Notes: a model not told the origin generated them from the letters alone. A stretch of DNA of 9,987 nt from Donghicola sp036139795 (GCA_036139795.1 JAYZYX010000054.1:1-9987), one strand, 5' to 3'; counted from the stretch's first letter, positions 1 through 7,137 are shown. Program-made: numbers and translations.

Positions 1-17
1 ACAAAATTTCAGCGCCT

Positions 18-34
18 CACATTGCATTAATGTG
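18..34. repeat. Short perfect inverted repeat
   Basis: CACATT at 18-23 and AATGTG at 29-34 are perfect reverse complements separated by five bases. An inner palindrome CATTAATG (25-32) overlaps the right arm. A 17-base dyad of this size could be a regulator half-site pair, but it lies almost 700 bases from the nearest gene start and no promoter was seen beside it. A chance occurrence is quite possible. Confidence 0.2.
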
Positions 35-451
35 CGGTTTTGCTGAACAAAGACTGCGCGTTCAGAAAACGGCCTAACTTAGCATTGAAGTTGAATCCCT
101 ACGCTAAAAGCGTTGGCGAATTGGCGGCCATCCAGCACAAGAGCGGTAGTTCGCGCGGATCGCGTAATCAATCGGATCGAATTGGCCGAACCGTATCTCA
201 TTTTATGTCGTAATTTGCCAATTCCTGTGAGAAATGCATTGGACGCTATTCGGCCATTTCACACGCGCTTTCAACAATAGATTGAATTTATGCCTGCGAT
301 GCAATTTCAGGATGCATCTCCCTAGCGGTGCAGGATGATGCGAAGAACTGAGTTGCCTCATATCAAATTAACGAAATAGCCGCGCGTGGTGGCTAGGGTA
401 CCTTGGTGATCCTGATCGGAGTGTGCCGCACTTCTCCGAAAGAGAGCAAAT

Positions 452-604
452 ATGATACTTTTACTTACATTTTGGGATATTTTCGGGTTTGAGAGATACG
501 ACATTCTGTCGGTCGAATGTTGCCACGTTTGCAGTTTACCTAAGGAAACTCGGGCTATTCACCTCATGCTTGCATTTTTGCATCGAAGATTTTTCACTTT
601 GTGA
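452..604 (+). CDS. Possible 50-residue small protein, weak candidate
   Basis: An ATG at 452 opens a 50-codon frame ending at TGA 602-604. A purine-rich AGAGAG run at 441-446 lies five bases upstream and could act as a ribosome binding site. The peptide starts hydrophobic (MILLLTFWDIF), carries a Cys-rich patch CCHVC near residues 23-27 and ends in a basic/aromatic tail (HRRFFTL). I do not recognise it. Its AT-rich codons (ATA, TTA, CTT) differ from the GC-rich codon use of the neighbouring genes. That fits either a young or foreign small gene or, more likely, a chance open frame in AT-rich DNA. Confidence 0.15.
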   Translation: MILLLTFWDIFGFERYDILSVECCHVCSLPKETRAIHLMLAFLHRRFFTL

Positions 605-709
605 TGTGTCGGATGGTTCACAATCTGCAACTATTCATGTAATCAAAATGATGTGGTAAGTGGGGCGCTTTTATTTATCTCTCCTTAGCCTTTGTAAAAT
701 GACCCAGAA

Positions 710-1861
710 ATGATTGACAATTTTCTTTCCCTTCACACACGAGAACTGATCCCGATTCTTCTAGCGTCGCTTGCGGTTTGCTATTTGTTAATTCGTGGCA
801 AACATCTCAGCCCTAGGTTGACGGGAAGTCACTCGAACCTCGTCGCGGTCCAGTCTGCGCACACAAAAATCACGCCTCGAATTGGCGGGGTCGCAATTTT
901 CGCGACGTTGCTCGGTTTGATTTTTATCGTTGATCCAAGCGATCAAATTTTTCTGCTTAAATTTATCTTCGGCGGCAGCATTATCTTCTTTGTCGGACTT
1001 GCCGAAGACCTCGGGTTCGGTGTTTCGCCTAAGCGGCGGTTGCTGGCAGTGTTTGTCGCGGGAATTGCTGTTGTGATGCTGGACGGTGTCTGGTTGACCC
1101 GTCTTGGCGTGCCCTTCCTTGATGCGCTCGTCGTATTTCCGCTGTTCGGCATTCTGGCCGCGCTGATTTTGACGTCAGGGGTGGCAAACGCCTTCAATAT
1201 GGTTGATGGCGTCAATGGCCTTTCGGGCGTGACTGCGATCGCCGCCGCAATGTCGCTGTCGCTGATCAGTTGGCATGCGGGATATGAGTTTGGGATCCTC
1301 TTCGGATTTGGGCTCATCGCTGCGGTGTTTGGCTTCCTAGCCTTCAATTTCCCTCGTGGATTGATCTTCCTTGGGGATGCTGGCGCTTACACTTTGGGCT
1401 TTGCGGTTAGCTGGCTGGGGATCTTTGTCCTAGAAAGCAATGCCGAGGTTGCACCTTGGGCGATCTTCCTGTCGATGTTCTGGCCGATCTCGGACATGCT
1501 TTTGGCGATTTATCGCCGTTCGCGGCGTAAGGCAGATGCGATGGCACCAGATCGGTTGCACGCGCATCAGCTGGTGATGCGCTCGCTTGAGTTGCTTTTC
1601 CTAGGCCGCGCGCGCCGTCATATCTCGAACCCGTTGACGACGTTGATCCTGGCACCTTTCGTTGCGGCGCCTGCGATGACCGGAGCTTATTTCTGGAACA
1701 ACAACCTTTCGGCGGCGGGGGCTGTGGTTGGGTATTTCGTCCTATTTTGGGGCAGCTACTTTGCAGCGCTTAAAGTGATCCCGAAGCTGCGCAAGAAGAT
1801 TGCCAAACCAGCAGAGCCGGACGATCACAAAAGTGGTGTTCTGGTTTCAGACGCAGCGTGA
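710..1861 (+). CDS. Polyprenyl-phosphate sugar-1-phosphate transferase (WecA/MraY family)
   Basis: This 383-residue integral membrane enzyme should transfer a sugar-1-phosphate (commonly GlcNAc-1-P) from a UDP-sugar to undecaprenyl phosphate, starting repeat-unit synthesis on the cytoplasmic face of the inner membrane. About 10-11 hydrophobic segments can be traced. Family signatures run in order: HTKITPRIGG at 51-60; an acidic pair GLAEDLG around 96-102, where Glu99-Asp100 replaces the usual Asp-Asp; NAFNMVDGVNGLSG at 160-173; FLGDAGAYTLG at 220-230; and the cytoplasmic-loop His motif DRLHAHQ at 281-287. Length and topology fit WecA-like enzymes, and sugar specificity cannot be read from sequence. 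The ATG at 710 places the first membrane segment at about residues 13-29 as expected, but no Shine-Dalgarno sequence precedes it. The gene is a single transcription unit closed by a terminator. Its neighbours suggest exopolysaccharide rather than O-antigen or peptidoglycan work. Confidence 0.9.
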   Translation: MIDNFLSLHTRELIPILLASLAVCYLLIRGKHLSPRLTGSHSNLVAVQSAHTKITPRIGGVAIFATLLGLIFIVDPSDQIFLLKFIFGGSIIFFVGLAEDLGFGVSPKRRLLAVFVAGIAVVMLDGVWLTRLGVPFLDALVVFPLFGILAALILTSGVANAFNMVDGVNGLSGVTAIAAAMSLSLISWHAGYEFGILFGFGLIAAVFGFLAFNFPRGLIFLGDAGAYTLGFAVSWLGIFVLESNAEVAPWAIFLSMFWPISDMLLAIYRRSRRKADAMAPDRLHAHQLVMRSLELLFLGRARRHISNPLTTLILAPFVAAPAMTGAYFWNNNLSAAGAVVGYFVLFWGSYFAALKVIPKLRKKIAKPAEPDDHKSGVLVSDAA

Positions 1862-1865
1862 ACCT

Positions 1866-1898
1866 AAACCGGCCCTTTGATGGCCGGTTTTTCTTTTT
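1866..1898 (+). terminator. Rho-independent terminator of the transferase gene
   Basis: A nine-base perfect stem (AAACCGGCC at 1866-1874 with GGCCGGTTT at 1882-1890) encloses a seven-base loop and runs into a T-rich tail, TTTTT C TTTTT, ending at 1898. It starts four bases after the transferase stop codon. The tail lies on the plus strand, so it mainly stops plus-strand transcription before it enters the convergent phosphatase gene. Read from the minus strand the stem has only three T residues behind it, so termination in that direction would be weaker. Confidence 0.9.
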
Positions 1899-1906
1899 CC
1901 GAAAGA

Positions 1907-2677
1907 TCAGAAAGTTTTGAGGGTGCAGCCCGCGGTGGATATGTGGCCCGCTGTCAGGCCGCGTCCTTGGTAGGCCCCTGTGTCAAGGGCGATGCGGCCA
2001 TCGGAGATACCTGCTTTTTCCATGATGGTGTGACCATGGACGACGCAAATATCGTCGTCACGGGACGCGCTGTAGAATTCTGGATGACCCCAAAGCAACG
2101 TGCGTTCGCTTTGTTTTTCCGGTTCGCGCTTGGGGTTCATGCCCGCATGAACACACCAGATGTTTCCGGTGTTCCAAGAAATTGGCAGGTTCCGAAGCCA
2201 GTTTTGCATGCCCTCAGGCAAAGCGTCTTCAAAACGGTCGGCAAGCTCCAAAGCCTCTTCTGCATCGGGTCGTTTGGAGGCGTCTGAAATCCCGAAACTT
2301 TCGAGTGTTTCGCGCCCGCCAAAGCCAAGCCAGCGTGCCCCTAATCCGGCCGGATCATCGATGAACTCCAGCAGCATTTGTTCGTGATTGCCCATCAGGC
2401 AAACCACCTGTGACGCGTTTTCGGTCTGCAATCGCCAAAGGCGCGTCAAGACGTCTGCTGATTGGGGGCCCCGATCGACCATATCTCCAAGTGTTACGAC
2501 GAAGTCGTTTTTGATGTGCTCTAGGGCGCGGCCCAAATTGTCGTTGCAGCCGTGAATGTCGCCGATTGCCCAGAAATCCTGCTGCGGAGCAAAGATCGTT
2601 TCCCTTGTCGGTTTGGGGAGTTGGGCGCGTTTCTCTGTGGCACCGCCGCTAAAAATAGAACGGATTTTTCCAAACAT
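1907..2677 (-). CDS. PPP-family metallophosphoesterase (serine/threonine-phosphatase-like)
   Basis: This 256-residue cytoplasmic dinuclear-metal phosphoesterase carries the full motif series: GDIHG at 39-43, GDMVDRG at 64-70, GNHE at 96-99, HAGMNP at 177-182 and HGHT at 214-217. These supply the metal-binding Asp, His and Asn residues and the catalytic His of the calcineurin-like fold. Bacterial relatives include protein Ser/Thr phosphatases of the PrpA type and ApaH-type dinucleotide tetraphosphatases; the substrate is unknown here. I start it at the ATG at 2675-2677, which has GGGGA seven bases upstream. A longer reading from a TTG at 2728 lacks a ribosome binding site and overlaps a likely promoter. 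It is transcribed against the transferase and divergently from yjbH. A role in opposing phosphorylation in this locus is possible, but Wzc-type kinases phosphorylate tyrosine and are normally reset by a different phosphatase family. Confidence 0.88.
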   Translation of the reverse strand: MFGKIRSIFSGGATEKRAQLPKPTRETIFAPQQDFWAIGDIHGCNDNLGRALEHIKNDFVVTLGDMVDRGPQSADVLTRLWRLQTENASQVVCLMGNHEQMLLEFIDDPAGLGARWLGFGGRETLESFGISDASKRPDAEEALELADRFEDALPEGMQNWLRNLPISWNTGNIWCVHAGMNPKREPEKQSERTLLWGHPEFYSASRDDDICVVHGHTIMEKAGISDGRIALDTGAYQGRGLTAGHISTAGCTLKTF

Positions 2678-2711
2678 TTTGGGGTCCCCAATCGCCAAGA
2701 AGTGCTGCGAA

Positions 2712-2741
2712 TTTTTAAACCTTCTCAACGGGTTTTATCAA
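2712..2741 (-). promoter_or_regulatory. Candidate promoter of the phosphatase gene
   Basis: Read on the minus strand, TTGATA (2741-2736; five of six matches to the -35 consensus) is followed after 18 bases by TAAAAA (2717-2712; four of six to the -10 consensus). Transcription would begin near 2705, about 28 bases before the ATG at 2677. This supports that start over the upstream TTG. The spacer is one base longer than ideal. Confidence 0.35.
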
Positions 2742-2756
2742 CAGATCAAGCCGTAA

Positions 2757-2800
2757 AACTACGCAAAATCCGTTGCTGTATTGCGCAAAGTCACGTAGTT
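2757..2800. repeat. Inverted repeats just upstream of yjbH
   Basis: AACTACG at 2757-2763 is the exact reverse complement of CGTAGTT at 2794-2800, with 30 bases between. Inside it CGCAA at 2762-2766 pairs with TTGCG at 2781-2785. The element fills the gap between the divergent phosphatase and yjbH starts, so it could be an operator or part of a folded yjbH leader. The arms are short and chance cannot be excluded. Confidence 0.25.
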
Positions 2801-2808
2801 GTGTGCCC

Positions 2809-5019
2809 ATGAAAGTCGTCACGAGACAGAAAAATTTACTCGCGCCTGTTCAGGATACTGCGTTGTTGAAAGCTTCCGCTCAATCAAAAGCCATTCGGGG
2901 AATTGCCTGTCTTTTAGCAGGTTCGGCAATTACGCTTGCGGATGGCGCGCGTGCGCAGGACGGCAGTCACAGCTATTCGATGTTCGGCACCGTCGGATTG
3001 ATTGATATGCCGACAGCGGAGAGCGCCCCCGATGCGGAACTTGCGACGACGTTGACAGATTTTGCCCATAGCTCTCGCGGTACGCTGACGTTTCAGATGA
3101 CACCGCGCCTGTCGGGCAGTTTTAGATATTCGAGGATTTCGCGTACACCTGACGCTTTCCGTTTGGGGGGAGAGTACGCGCTGTACGACCGGTCGTTTGA
3201 CCAGCGGTTCCGCGTGCTGGACGAGACACCCACAATTCCGGCCCGCGCGATCGGGCTGCAGGATTTCGTGGGCACAGGCGTTTATTCCGGCGAATATGTT
3301 GTTGCGACCAAGTCCTTTGGGGAAAAGTTGAAAGGCACTGTCGGTCTGGGATGGGGGCGCTTTGGCAGTGCGAATGGGGTCACTAACCCTTTGGGCGCAG
3401 TTAATAGCGCTTTCGAAACGCGCCCGAAAAGGGACTTTGGCAAGGGCGGCGAAGTCGAGTCCAACCAGTGGTTTCGTGGCGATATGGGGGTCTTCGCAGG
3501 GCTTTCCTATCAAGCGACGGACAAGCTGTCTTTTAAGGTCGAATATTCGTCCGACGACTACTCATATGAGCGAAACCGCACTGCTCCGCTGTTTGATCGG
3601 GCTTCTTCGGTCAATTGGGGCGTGAATTATGAGGTGTTGGACGGGATTTCGCTTCAGGCCTACTCGATGTATGGCTCGGAAGTTGGGGTTGCGATTACGA
3701 CTTCGCTAAACCCGCGGAAACCCGAGGTCTTTGGCGGTACTGAATCCGCGCCTGTCCCTGTGTTGGCGCGTGATCAAGCCACTTCTTTGGATCTTGGCTG
3801 GGAAGCGGACCCCGAAATTCGCCGCAATATCAGAACTCATACCTCGGATCTGATGGCGAATGAAAAGATGGTCCTTGAGGCCATGAAGATCACCGGCGAC
3901 ACCGCGACGATCTTTATCCGCACGTCGCGCTACAACACGAATGCGCAAACCATTGGTCGTGTTGCGCGCATCGCGACCGGTACTTTGCCGGCGTCGGTAA
4001 ACACGATCGTGGTTGTGCCCATCGGTAACGGCCAACCTCTTTCAAAAGTTGTCCTAAGGCGACAGGACCTTGAGGACTTTGAAAGTGCGCCCGATGGCGC
4101 GTGGGAAACCTATATTCGCGCGCAGATCAAAGACGCCTATGGCGAAACCGAGGGTGCTGAATATCCTGAGGACGCCTATCCCCGGTTCTCTTGGGGTTTG
4201 CAGCCATATAGCAAAGCCAGCTATTTCGATCCGGACAATCCGATCCGTATCGGCCTTGGCGCTGCCGCGACCGCCATATTTAATATCCGTCCCGGCACCT
4301 TTATCACGGGGCGTTACAACCAGCGTCTTGCTGGTAACTTGGGTGCAAGCGGGCGCAGCGATCCGTCAGAGCTGCCGCGCGTTCGCACAGATGTTTATAA
4401 GTATCATGAGACCGAAGGCGGGATCGATAACCTGACCCTTGGTCACTATTTCCGTCCGGGCCCCGATCTTTATGGCCGGTTTACCCTTGGTTATTTCGAG
4501 ACGATGTACGCGGGCGTCTCGGGTGAGTTGCTGTGGAAGCCGGTAGACAGTCGCTTGGCTCTGGGCGTTGAATTGAATGAGGTGGTGCAGCGTGATTTCG
4601 ACAAAGGCTTTGGCCTGCGCGACTACCAGACCACGACTGGCCATGTGTCCGCTTATTACGCGTTTAATGGCGGGTATCTTGGCCAGATCGATGCGGGCCG
4701 CTACCTTGCTGAAGACTGGGGGGCGACCTTCTCGTTGTTTCGGGAGTTCGACAATGGCTGGTTGATCGGCGCCTATGCAACGCTGACTGATGTGCCGTTT
4801 GAAACCTTTGGCGAGGGCTCTTTCGACAAAGGGATCGTGCTGAACGTTCCGCTTGATTATTTCACGGGTAAACCTGTGGGCGGCAGTGTTGGCGGTACGA
4901 TCCAGCCGATCCTTCGTGATGGCGGTGCCCGTGTCGTCGTGCCCGGACGTCTTTATGACACCGTGCGTGAGGCGCAAAACCCCGTCCTGCGTAACACTTG
5001 GGGGCGGTTCTGGCGATGA
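2809..5019 (+). CDS. YjbH/GfcD-type outer-membrane exopolysaccharide protein
   Basis: From the ATG at 2809 this is 736 residues. The hydrophobic stretch at about 32-44 and ADGARA|QDG (cut after Ala49) indicate export. The mature N-terminus carries the YSMFGTVGLIDMPTA motif (56-70) seen at the start of YjbH-family proteins. It is followed by alternating polar/aromatic strands that read as a beta-barrel (to about 320), a segment at about 340-430 with helix-strand alternation and little barrel character, and a second strand-rich half to the C-terminus (GRFWR). YjbH homologues act with YjbF and Wza-type proteins in E. coli yjb and group 4 capsule operons; their biochemical role is not settled. 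The ATG lacks a ribosome binding site and gives a very long signal peptide. A TTG at 2863 with AGGA upstream is a serious alternative start. The stop overlaps the start of the next gene by four bases. Confidence 0.88.
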   Translation: MKVVTRQKNLLAPVQDTALLKASAQSKAIRGIACLLAGSAITLADGARAQDGSHSYSMFGTVGLIDMPTAESAPDAELATTLTDFAHSSRGTLTFQMTPRLSGSFRYSRISRTPDAFRLGGEYALYDRSFDQRFRVLDETPTIPARAIGLQDFVGTGVYSGEYVVATKSFGEKLKGTVGLGWGRFGSANGVTNPLGAVNSAFETRPKRDFGKGGEVESNQWFRGDMGVFAGLSYQATDKLSFKVEYSSDDYSYERNRTAPLFDRASSVNWGVNYEVLDGISLQAYSMYGSEVGVAITTSLNPRKPEVFGGTESAPVPVLARDQATSLDLGWEADPEIRRNIRTHTSDLMANEKMVLEAMKITGDTATIFIRTSRYNTNAQTIGRVARIATGTLPASVNTIVVVPIGNGQPLSKVVLRRQDLEDFESAPDGAWETYIRAQIKDAYGETEGAEYPEDAYPRFSWGLQPYSKASYFDPDNPIRIGLGAAATAIFNIRPGTFITGRYNQRLAGNLGASGRSDPSELPRVRTDVYKYHETEGGIDNLTLGHYFRPGPDLYGRFTLGYFETMYAGVSGELLWKPVDSRLALGVELNEVVQRDFDKGFGLRDYQTTTGHVSAYYAFNGGYLGQIDAGRYLAEDWGATFSLFREFDNGWLIGAYATLTDVPFETFGEGSFDKGIVLNVPLDYFTGKPVGGSVGGTIQPILRDGGARVVVPGRLYDTVREAQNPVLRNTWGRFWR
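2852..2865 (+). promoter_or_regulatory. Ribosome-binding site and alternative TTG start for yjbH
   Basis: AGGA at 2852-2855 sits seven bases before an in-frame TTG at 2863. Starting there gives a 718-residue protein whose signal peptide is compact: MLKASAQSKAIRG, then the hydrophobic core, then cleavage after ARA. The ATG at 2809 has no recognisable ribosome binding site and would put about 30 mostly polar residues before the hydrophobic core. Confidence 0.4.
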
Positions 5020-5654
5020 AACTACTGCGTAACTTGCTTTTGTGCGGTTCGGTGGCTGTTGCGTTGACGGCTTGCGGTTCGGACACTTCGCCCTCTGAGA
5101 CCTTCGGTGAAATCAAGGCCCAAATCCAGCAATTGCGCGGGAGCAATGCGCCAGCGCCAAGCGCCGAGCAGATCAAAGCGGTTTTGACGCCTGAGGTTCG
5201 GGCGCAGTTTGGCAACCGGCCTTTCATTGTGACCACAATGGACGAGCCGCCCATTTCGGCGGGTCTGTTCCTGGTCAGCGACCGTCAGGGAAAGAAGATC
5301 TATCAAACGGTGGACAATATCGCGCTGACGTTGGACGGCGGGATTGTTGTCGCGACCCGTGGTCTTGGCTTCGACCTTATGGATGCGGATGTGCGCCAAA
5401 TTCATGAGGCCATCGGGAATGGGGGTGGGCGATCCGCACGCGTCCATCGCTATCTAGATGGCGAAAACCACACAGTATTGCGTGCCTTCGATTGCGTTAT
5501 CGAAGTCCAAGGGACTTCGGTCGTCGAAAAATGTTATGGGTATGACACAGAATTCGAAAACACGTATCGAACCAATCAGGCAGGAGCAATCGTAGCCTCT
5601 CGCCAATGGCTCGGACCGGAACGCGGCTTTATCTCGATCGAAGATCTGGGATAA
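5016..5654 (+). CDS. YjbF/GfcB-family lipoprotein
   Basis: This 212-residue protein has a clear lipoprotein signal peptide: MKLLRN, a hydrophobic core, then the lipobox LTAC with the acylated cysteine at residue 20 followed by GSD. The mature part is a single soluble domain with regular strands, and its size and order beside YjbH fit the YjbF/GfcB family (E. coli group 4 capsule and yjb exopolysaccharide operons). It probably sits at the outer membrane facing the periplasm as a partner of YjbH. The ATG at 5016 overlaps the yjbH stop as ATGA, and GGGGCGG at 5000-5006 lies upstream, so translation is likely coupled. A TTG at 4998 in frame is less likely because it would add residues before a good signal peptide. 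Family assignment rests on lipobox, length and context more than on a diagnostic motif. Confidence 0.82.
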   Translation: MKLLRNLLLCGSVAVALTACGSDTSPSETFGEIKAQIQQLRGSNAPAPSAEQIKAVLTPEVRAQFGNRPFIVTTMDEPPISAGLFLVSDRQGKKIYQTVDNIALTLDGGIVVATRGLGFDLMDADVRQIHEAIGNGGGRSARVHRYLDGENHTVLRAFDCVIEVQGTSVVEKCYGYDTEFENTYRTNQAGAIVASRQWLGPERGFISIEDLG

Positions 5655-5680
5655 GCGCCTGAATAGAAACCGATTGAACC

Positions 5681-5710
5681 CGTATCCGGCGTATCAACGC
5701 GCCGGATATG
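5681..5710 (+). repeat. Strong intercistronic hairpin before wza
   Basis: TATCCGGCG at 5683-5691 pairs perfectly with CGCCGGATA at 5700-5708 around an eight-base loop. A G·T and a C-G pair extend the stem to 5681 and 5710. No T run follows, so it is not an ordinary terminator. It ends four bases before the wza ribosome binding site (GAGGGGA at 5715-5721). It may protect or process the mRNA between yjbF and wza, tune wza translation, or, as DNA, be an operator. Confidence 0.65.
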
Positions 5711-5725
5711 AATTGAGGGGACCCG

Positions 5726-7081
5726 ATGCTAGCTAGAGCATTCGCTATTCTTGGACTTTCATTTGTGACCGGTTGCGGCGCGATTTACGTGCCGTCAAAA
5801 GTGTCCGACGCGAACGGAAAAGTCCGTGTCGTTGCTCTGAACGCAGAAAGCGTTCTGGCGGCGAACACCTCTGTCTATCAGCCAAAGCAACTGCCCGCGG
5901 TGTTTTTCCAGACTGCCGGTAGCGCTGGTCTGGCTCAGGCGGCGCGCCCTGCTCCCTCGCCAACATTGGACCGGCCATCGCGCCCTGCCTCGCTTGAACT
6001 GCGCGAACCCCCAGTGGTGCCTTCGGCCCCATATGAGATTGGCGTCGGGGATGTTCTGCTGTTGGCGACGCGCGATGTGGGCAACACCATCGAAGAGCTT
6101 AGCGGCCTTTTGGCCGCGCAGAACCGTCGTCAAGGCTACACTGTTCAGGATGATGGCGCGATTGCGATCCCCGATGTGGGCCGCGTGCCCGTTGCGGGCC
6201 TGACTTTGGAAGAGGCTGAAGCACGCCTGTTCCAACGCCTTCTGGACAACCAGATCGACCCGACCTTCAGCCTTGAAATTGCTGAGTTCAATTCGAAAAG
6301 TGTCTCGATTGGCGGTGCCGTGGGTCAACCTGCGATCATCCCGCTTAGCCTGTCGCCCGTGACGCTGGATCAGGCCCTGTCGGCGGCCGGTGGCATCCAG
6401 ACCCCCGATCTGGACTATGCCTCGATCCGGATCTATCGCGATGGCAGCCTCTACCAGATTCCGCTGACCGATTACCTGCAACGGGCAAATCTGCAAAAGA
6501 CCCGTCTTGCTGCCGGTGACAGTATTTTCGTGGATACCGAGTATGAACTGTCCCGTGCGCAGGCCTATTTCGACGAGCAAATCCAGATTGCCCAGTACAA
6601 TCAGACCGCTCGGATTCAGGCCCTGAACGAGCTTCAGGCCGAGGTTAATCTGCGTCGTGCAAACCTGCAGGAAGCCCGTGCGAACTATCAGGCCCAGTCG
6701 GACTTTGACGCGGTGGATCGTGATTACGTCTATGTGACCGGTGAAGTCAGCAAGCCCAACCGTTTTGCCCTGCCCCTTGGCCGGACGGCATCGTTGGCGG
6801 ATGCAATCTATAATGACGGCGGCTTTTCTTCGAATACCGGAAACCCTGCGCAAATCTACGTGCTGCGGGCGTCCAATGATCCTGCCGCCTTTGGTGCGGT
6901 CACGGCTTGGCATCTGAACGCCCGCAATGCGGCGAACATGACGCTGGCGACAAGGTTCGAATTGCGCCCGAATGACGTGGTCTTTATCGCCGAACAGCCG
7001 GTGACCCGTTGGAACCGCACAGTCCAACAGATCGTCCCGTCGCTGCTGTCTCAGGGCATCAGTGTCGCGAGTGCGCAGTAA
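5726..7081 (+). CDS. Wza-type polysaccharide export lipoprotein
   Basis: This 451-residue outer-membrane export protein should oligomerise into the periplasmic conduit for the polymer. It has a lipobox (FVTGC, acylated Cys17), a proline-rich linker at about 70-102, and the polysaccharide export domain starting YEIGVGDVL (103-111) with GYTVQDDGAIAIPDVGRVPVAGLTL at 137-160. A first SLBB-type domain covers about 192-270 (SIGGAVGQP) and a second about 335-422 (YVTGEVSKPNRFALP). The C-terminal amphipathic stretch after residue 423 fits the membrane-spanning helix of Wza-like proteins. Between the SLBB domains lies a helical, coiled-coil-like insert at about 272-325, rich in Gln, Ala, Glu and Arg. 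The ATG has GAGGGGA five to seven bases upstream. It lies 71 bases after yjbF and is probably co-transcribed with it and yjbH. Confidence 0.92.
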   Translation: MLARAFAILGLSFVTGCGAIYVPSKVSDANGKVRVVALNAESVLAANTSVYQPKQLPAVFFQTAGSAGLAQAARPAPSPTLDRPSRPASLELREPPVVPSAPYEIGVGDVLLLATRDVGNTIEELSGLLAAQNRRQGYTVQDDGAIAIPDVGRVPVAGLTLEEAEARLFQRLLDNQIDPTFSLEIAEFNSKSVSIGGAVGQPAIIPLSLSPVTLDQALSAAGGIQTPDLDYASIRIYRDGSLYQIPLTDYLQRANLQKTRLAAGDSIFVDTEYELSRAQAYFDEQIQIAQYNQTARIQALNELQAEVNLRRANLQEARANYQAQSDFDAVDRDYVYVTGEVSKPNRFALPLGRTASLADAIYNDGGFSSNTGNPAQIYVLRASNDPAAFGAVTAWHLNARNAANMTLATRFELRPNDVVFIAEQPVTRWNRTVQQIVPSLLSQGISVASAQ

Positions 7082-7108
7082 CCGGCGACATGAAAGAAAC
7101 AATCGCGG

Positions 7109-7137
7109 AAAGGCTCGCAGAGATGCGGGCCTTTTTT
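7109..7137 (+). terminator. Rho-independent terminator after wza
   Basis: An eleven-base stem (7109-7119 with 7124-7134, one internal T·G pair) closed by a GAGA tetraloop runs into six T residues at 7132-7137. It begins 27 bases after the wza stop, so it should end the yjbH-yjbF-wza transcript before wzc. A second T-rich patch follows at 7142-7146. Confidence 0.88.

Larger units (their letters stand above)
1..709. other. Long AT-richer stretch without a convincing gene
   Basis: Seven hundred bases precede the first clear gene. All frames are broken by frequent stops, and the base composition is visibly more AT-rich than the coding sequence that follows. I see no tRNA, no strong terminator and no clean sigma-70 promoter. 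TATGAT at 451-456 is a fair -10 box but lacks a good -35 partner. The only discrete structures are a short inverted repeat near the left edge and a weak 50-codon ORF, both listed separately. The stretch may be the upstream regulatory region or long leader of the transferase gene at 710, or decayed intergenic sequence. The sequence alone does not decide. Confidence 0.6.

Noticed and set aside
1..77. C-terminal tail of a gene entering from the left (open plus frame ending at TAA 75-77)
   Set aside because: Only about 24 codons are open to the edge, the other frames close early, and the peptide has no recognisable feature, so it cannot be told from chance.
1877..2287. Plus-strand 136-codon frame after the transferase terminator
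   Set aside because: It starts inside the terminator hairpin and runs antisense to the phosphatase, whose complete motif set shows the true coding strand.
2678..2728. Seventeen-residue N-terminal extension of the phosphatase from TTG 2728
   Set aside because: There is no ribosome binding site before the TTG, and the region overlaps a plausible promoter; ATG 2677 has GGGGA at good spacing.
5795..7102. Long minus-strand open frame opposite wza
   Set aside because: Its residues are rich in Arg, Gln and His without any recognisable motif, while the plus frame has a lipobox, an export domain, SLBB domains and a good ribosome binding site. It is an antisense shadow of GC-rich codons.
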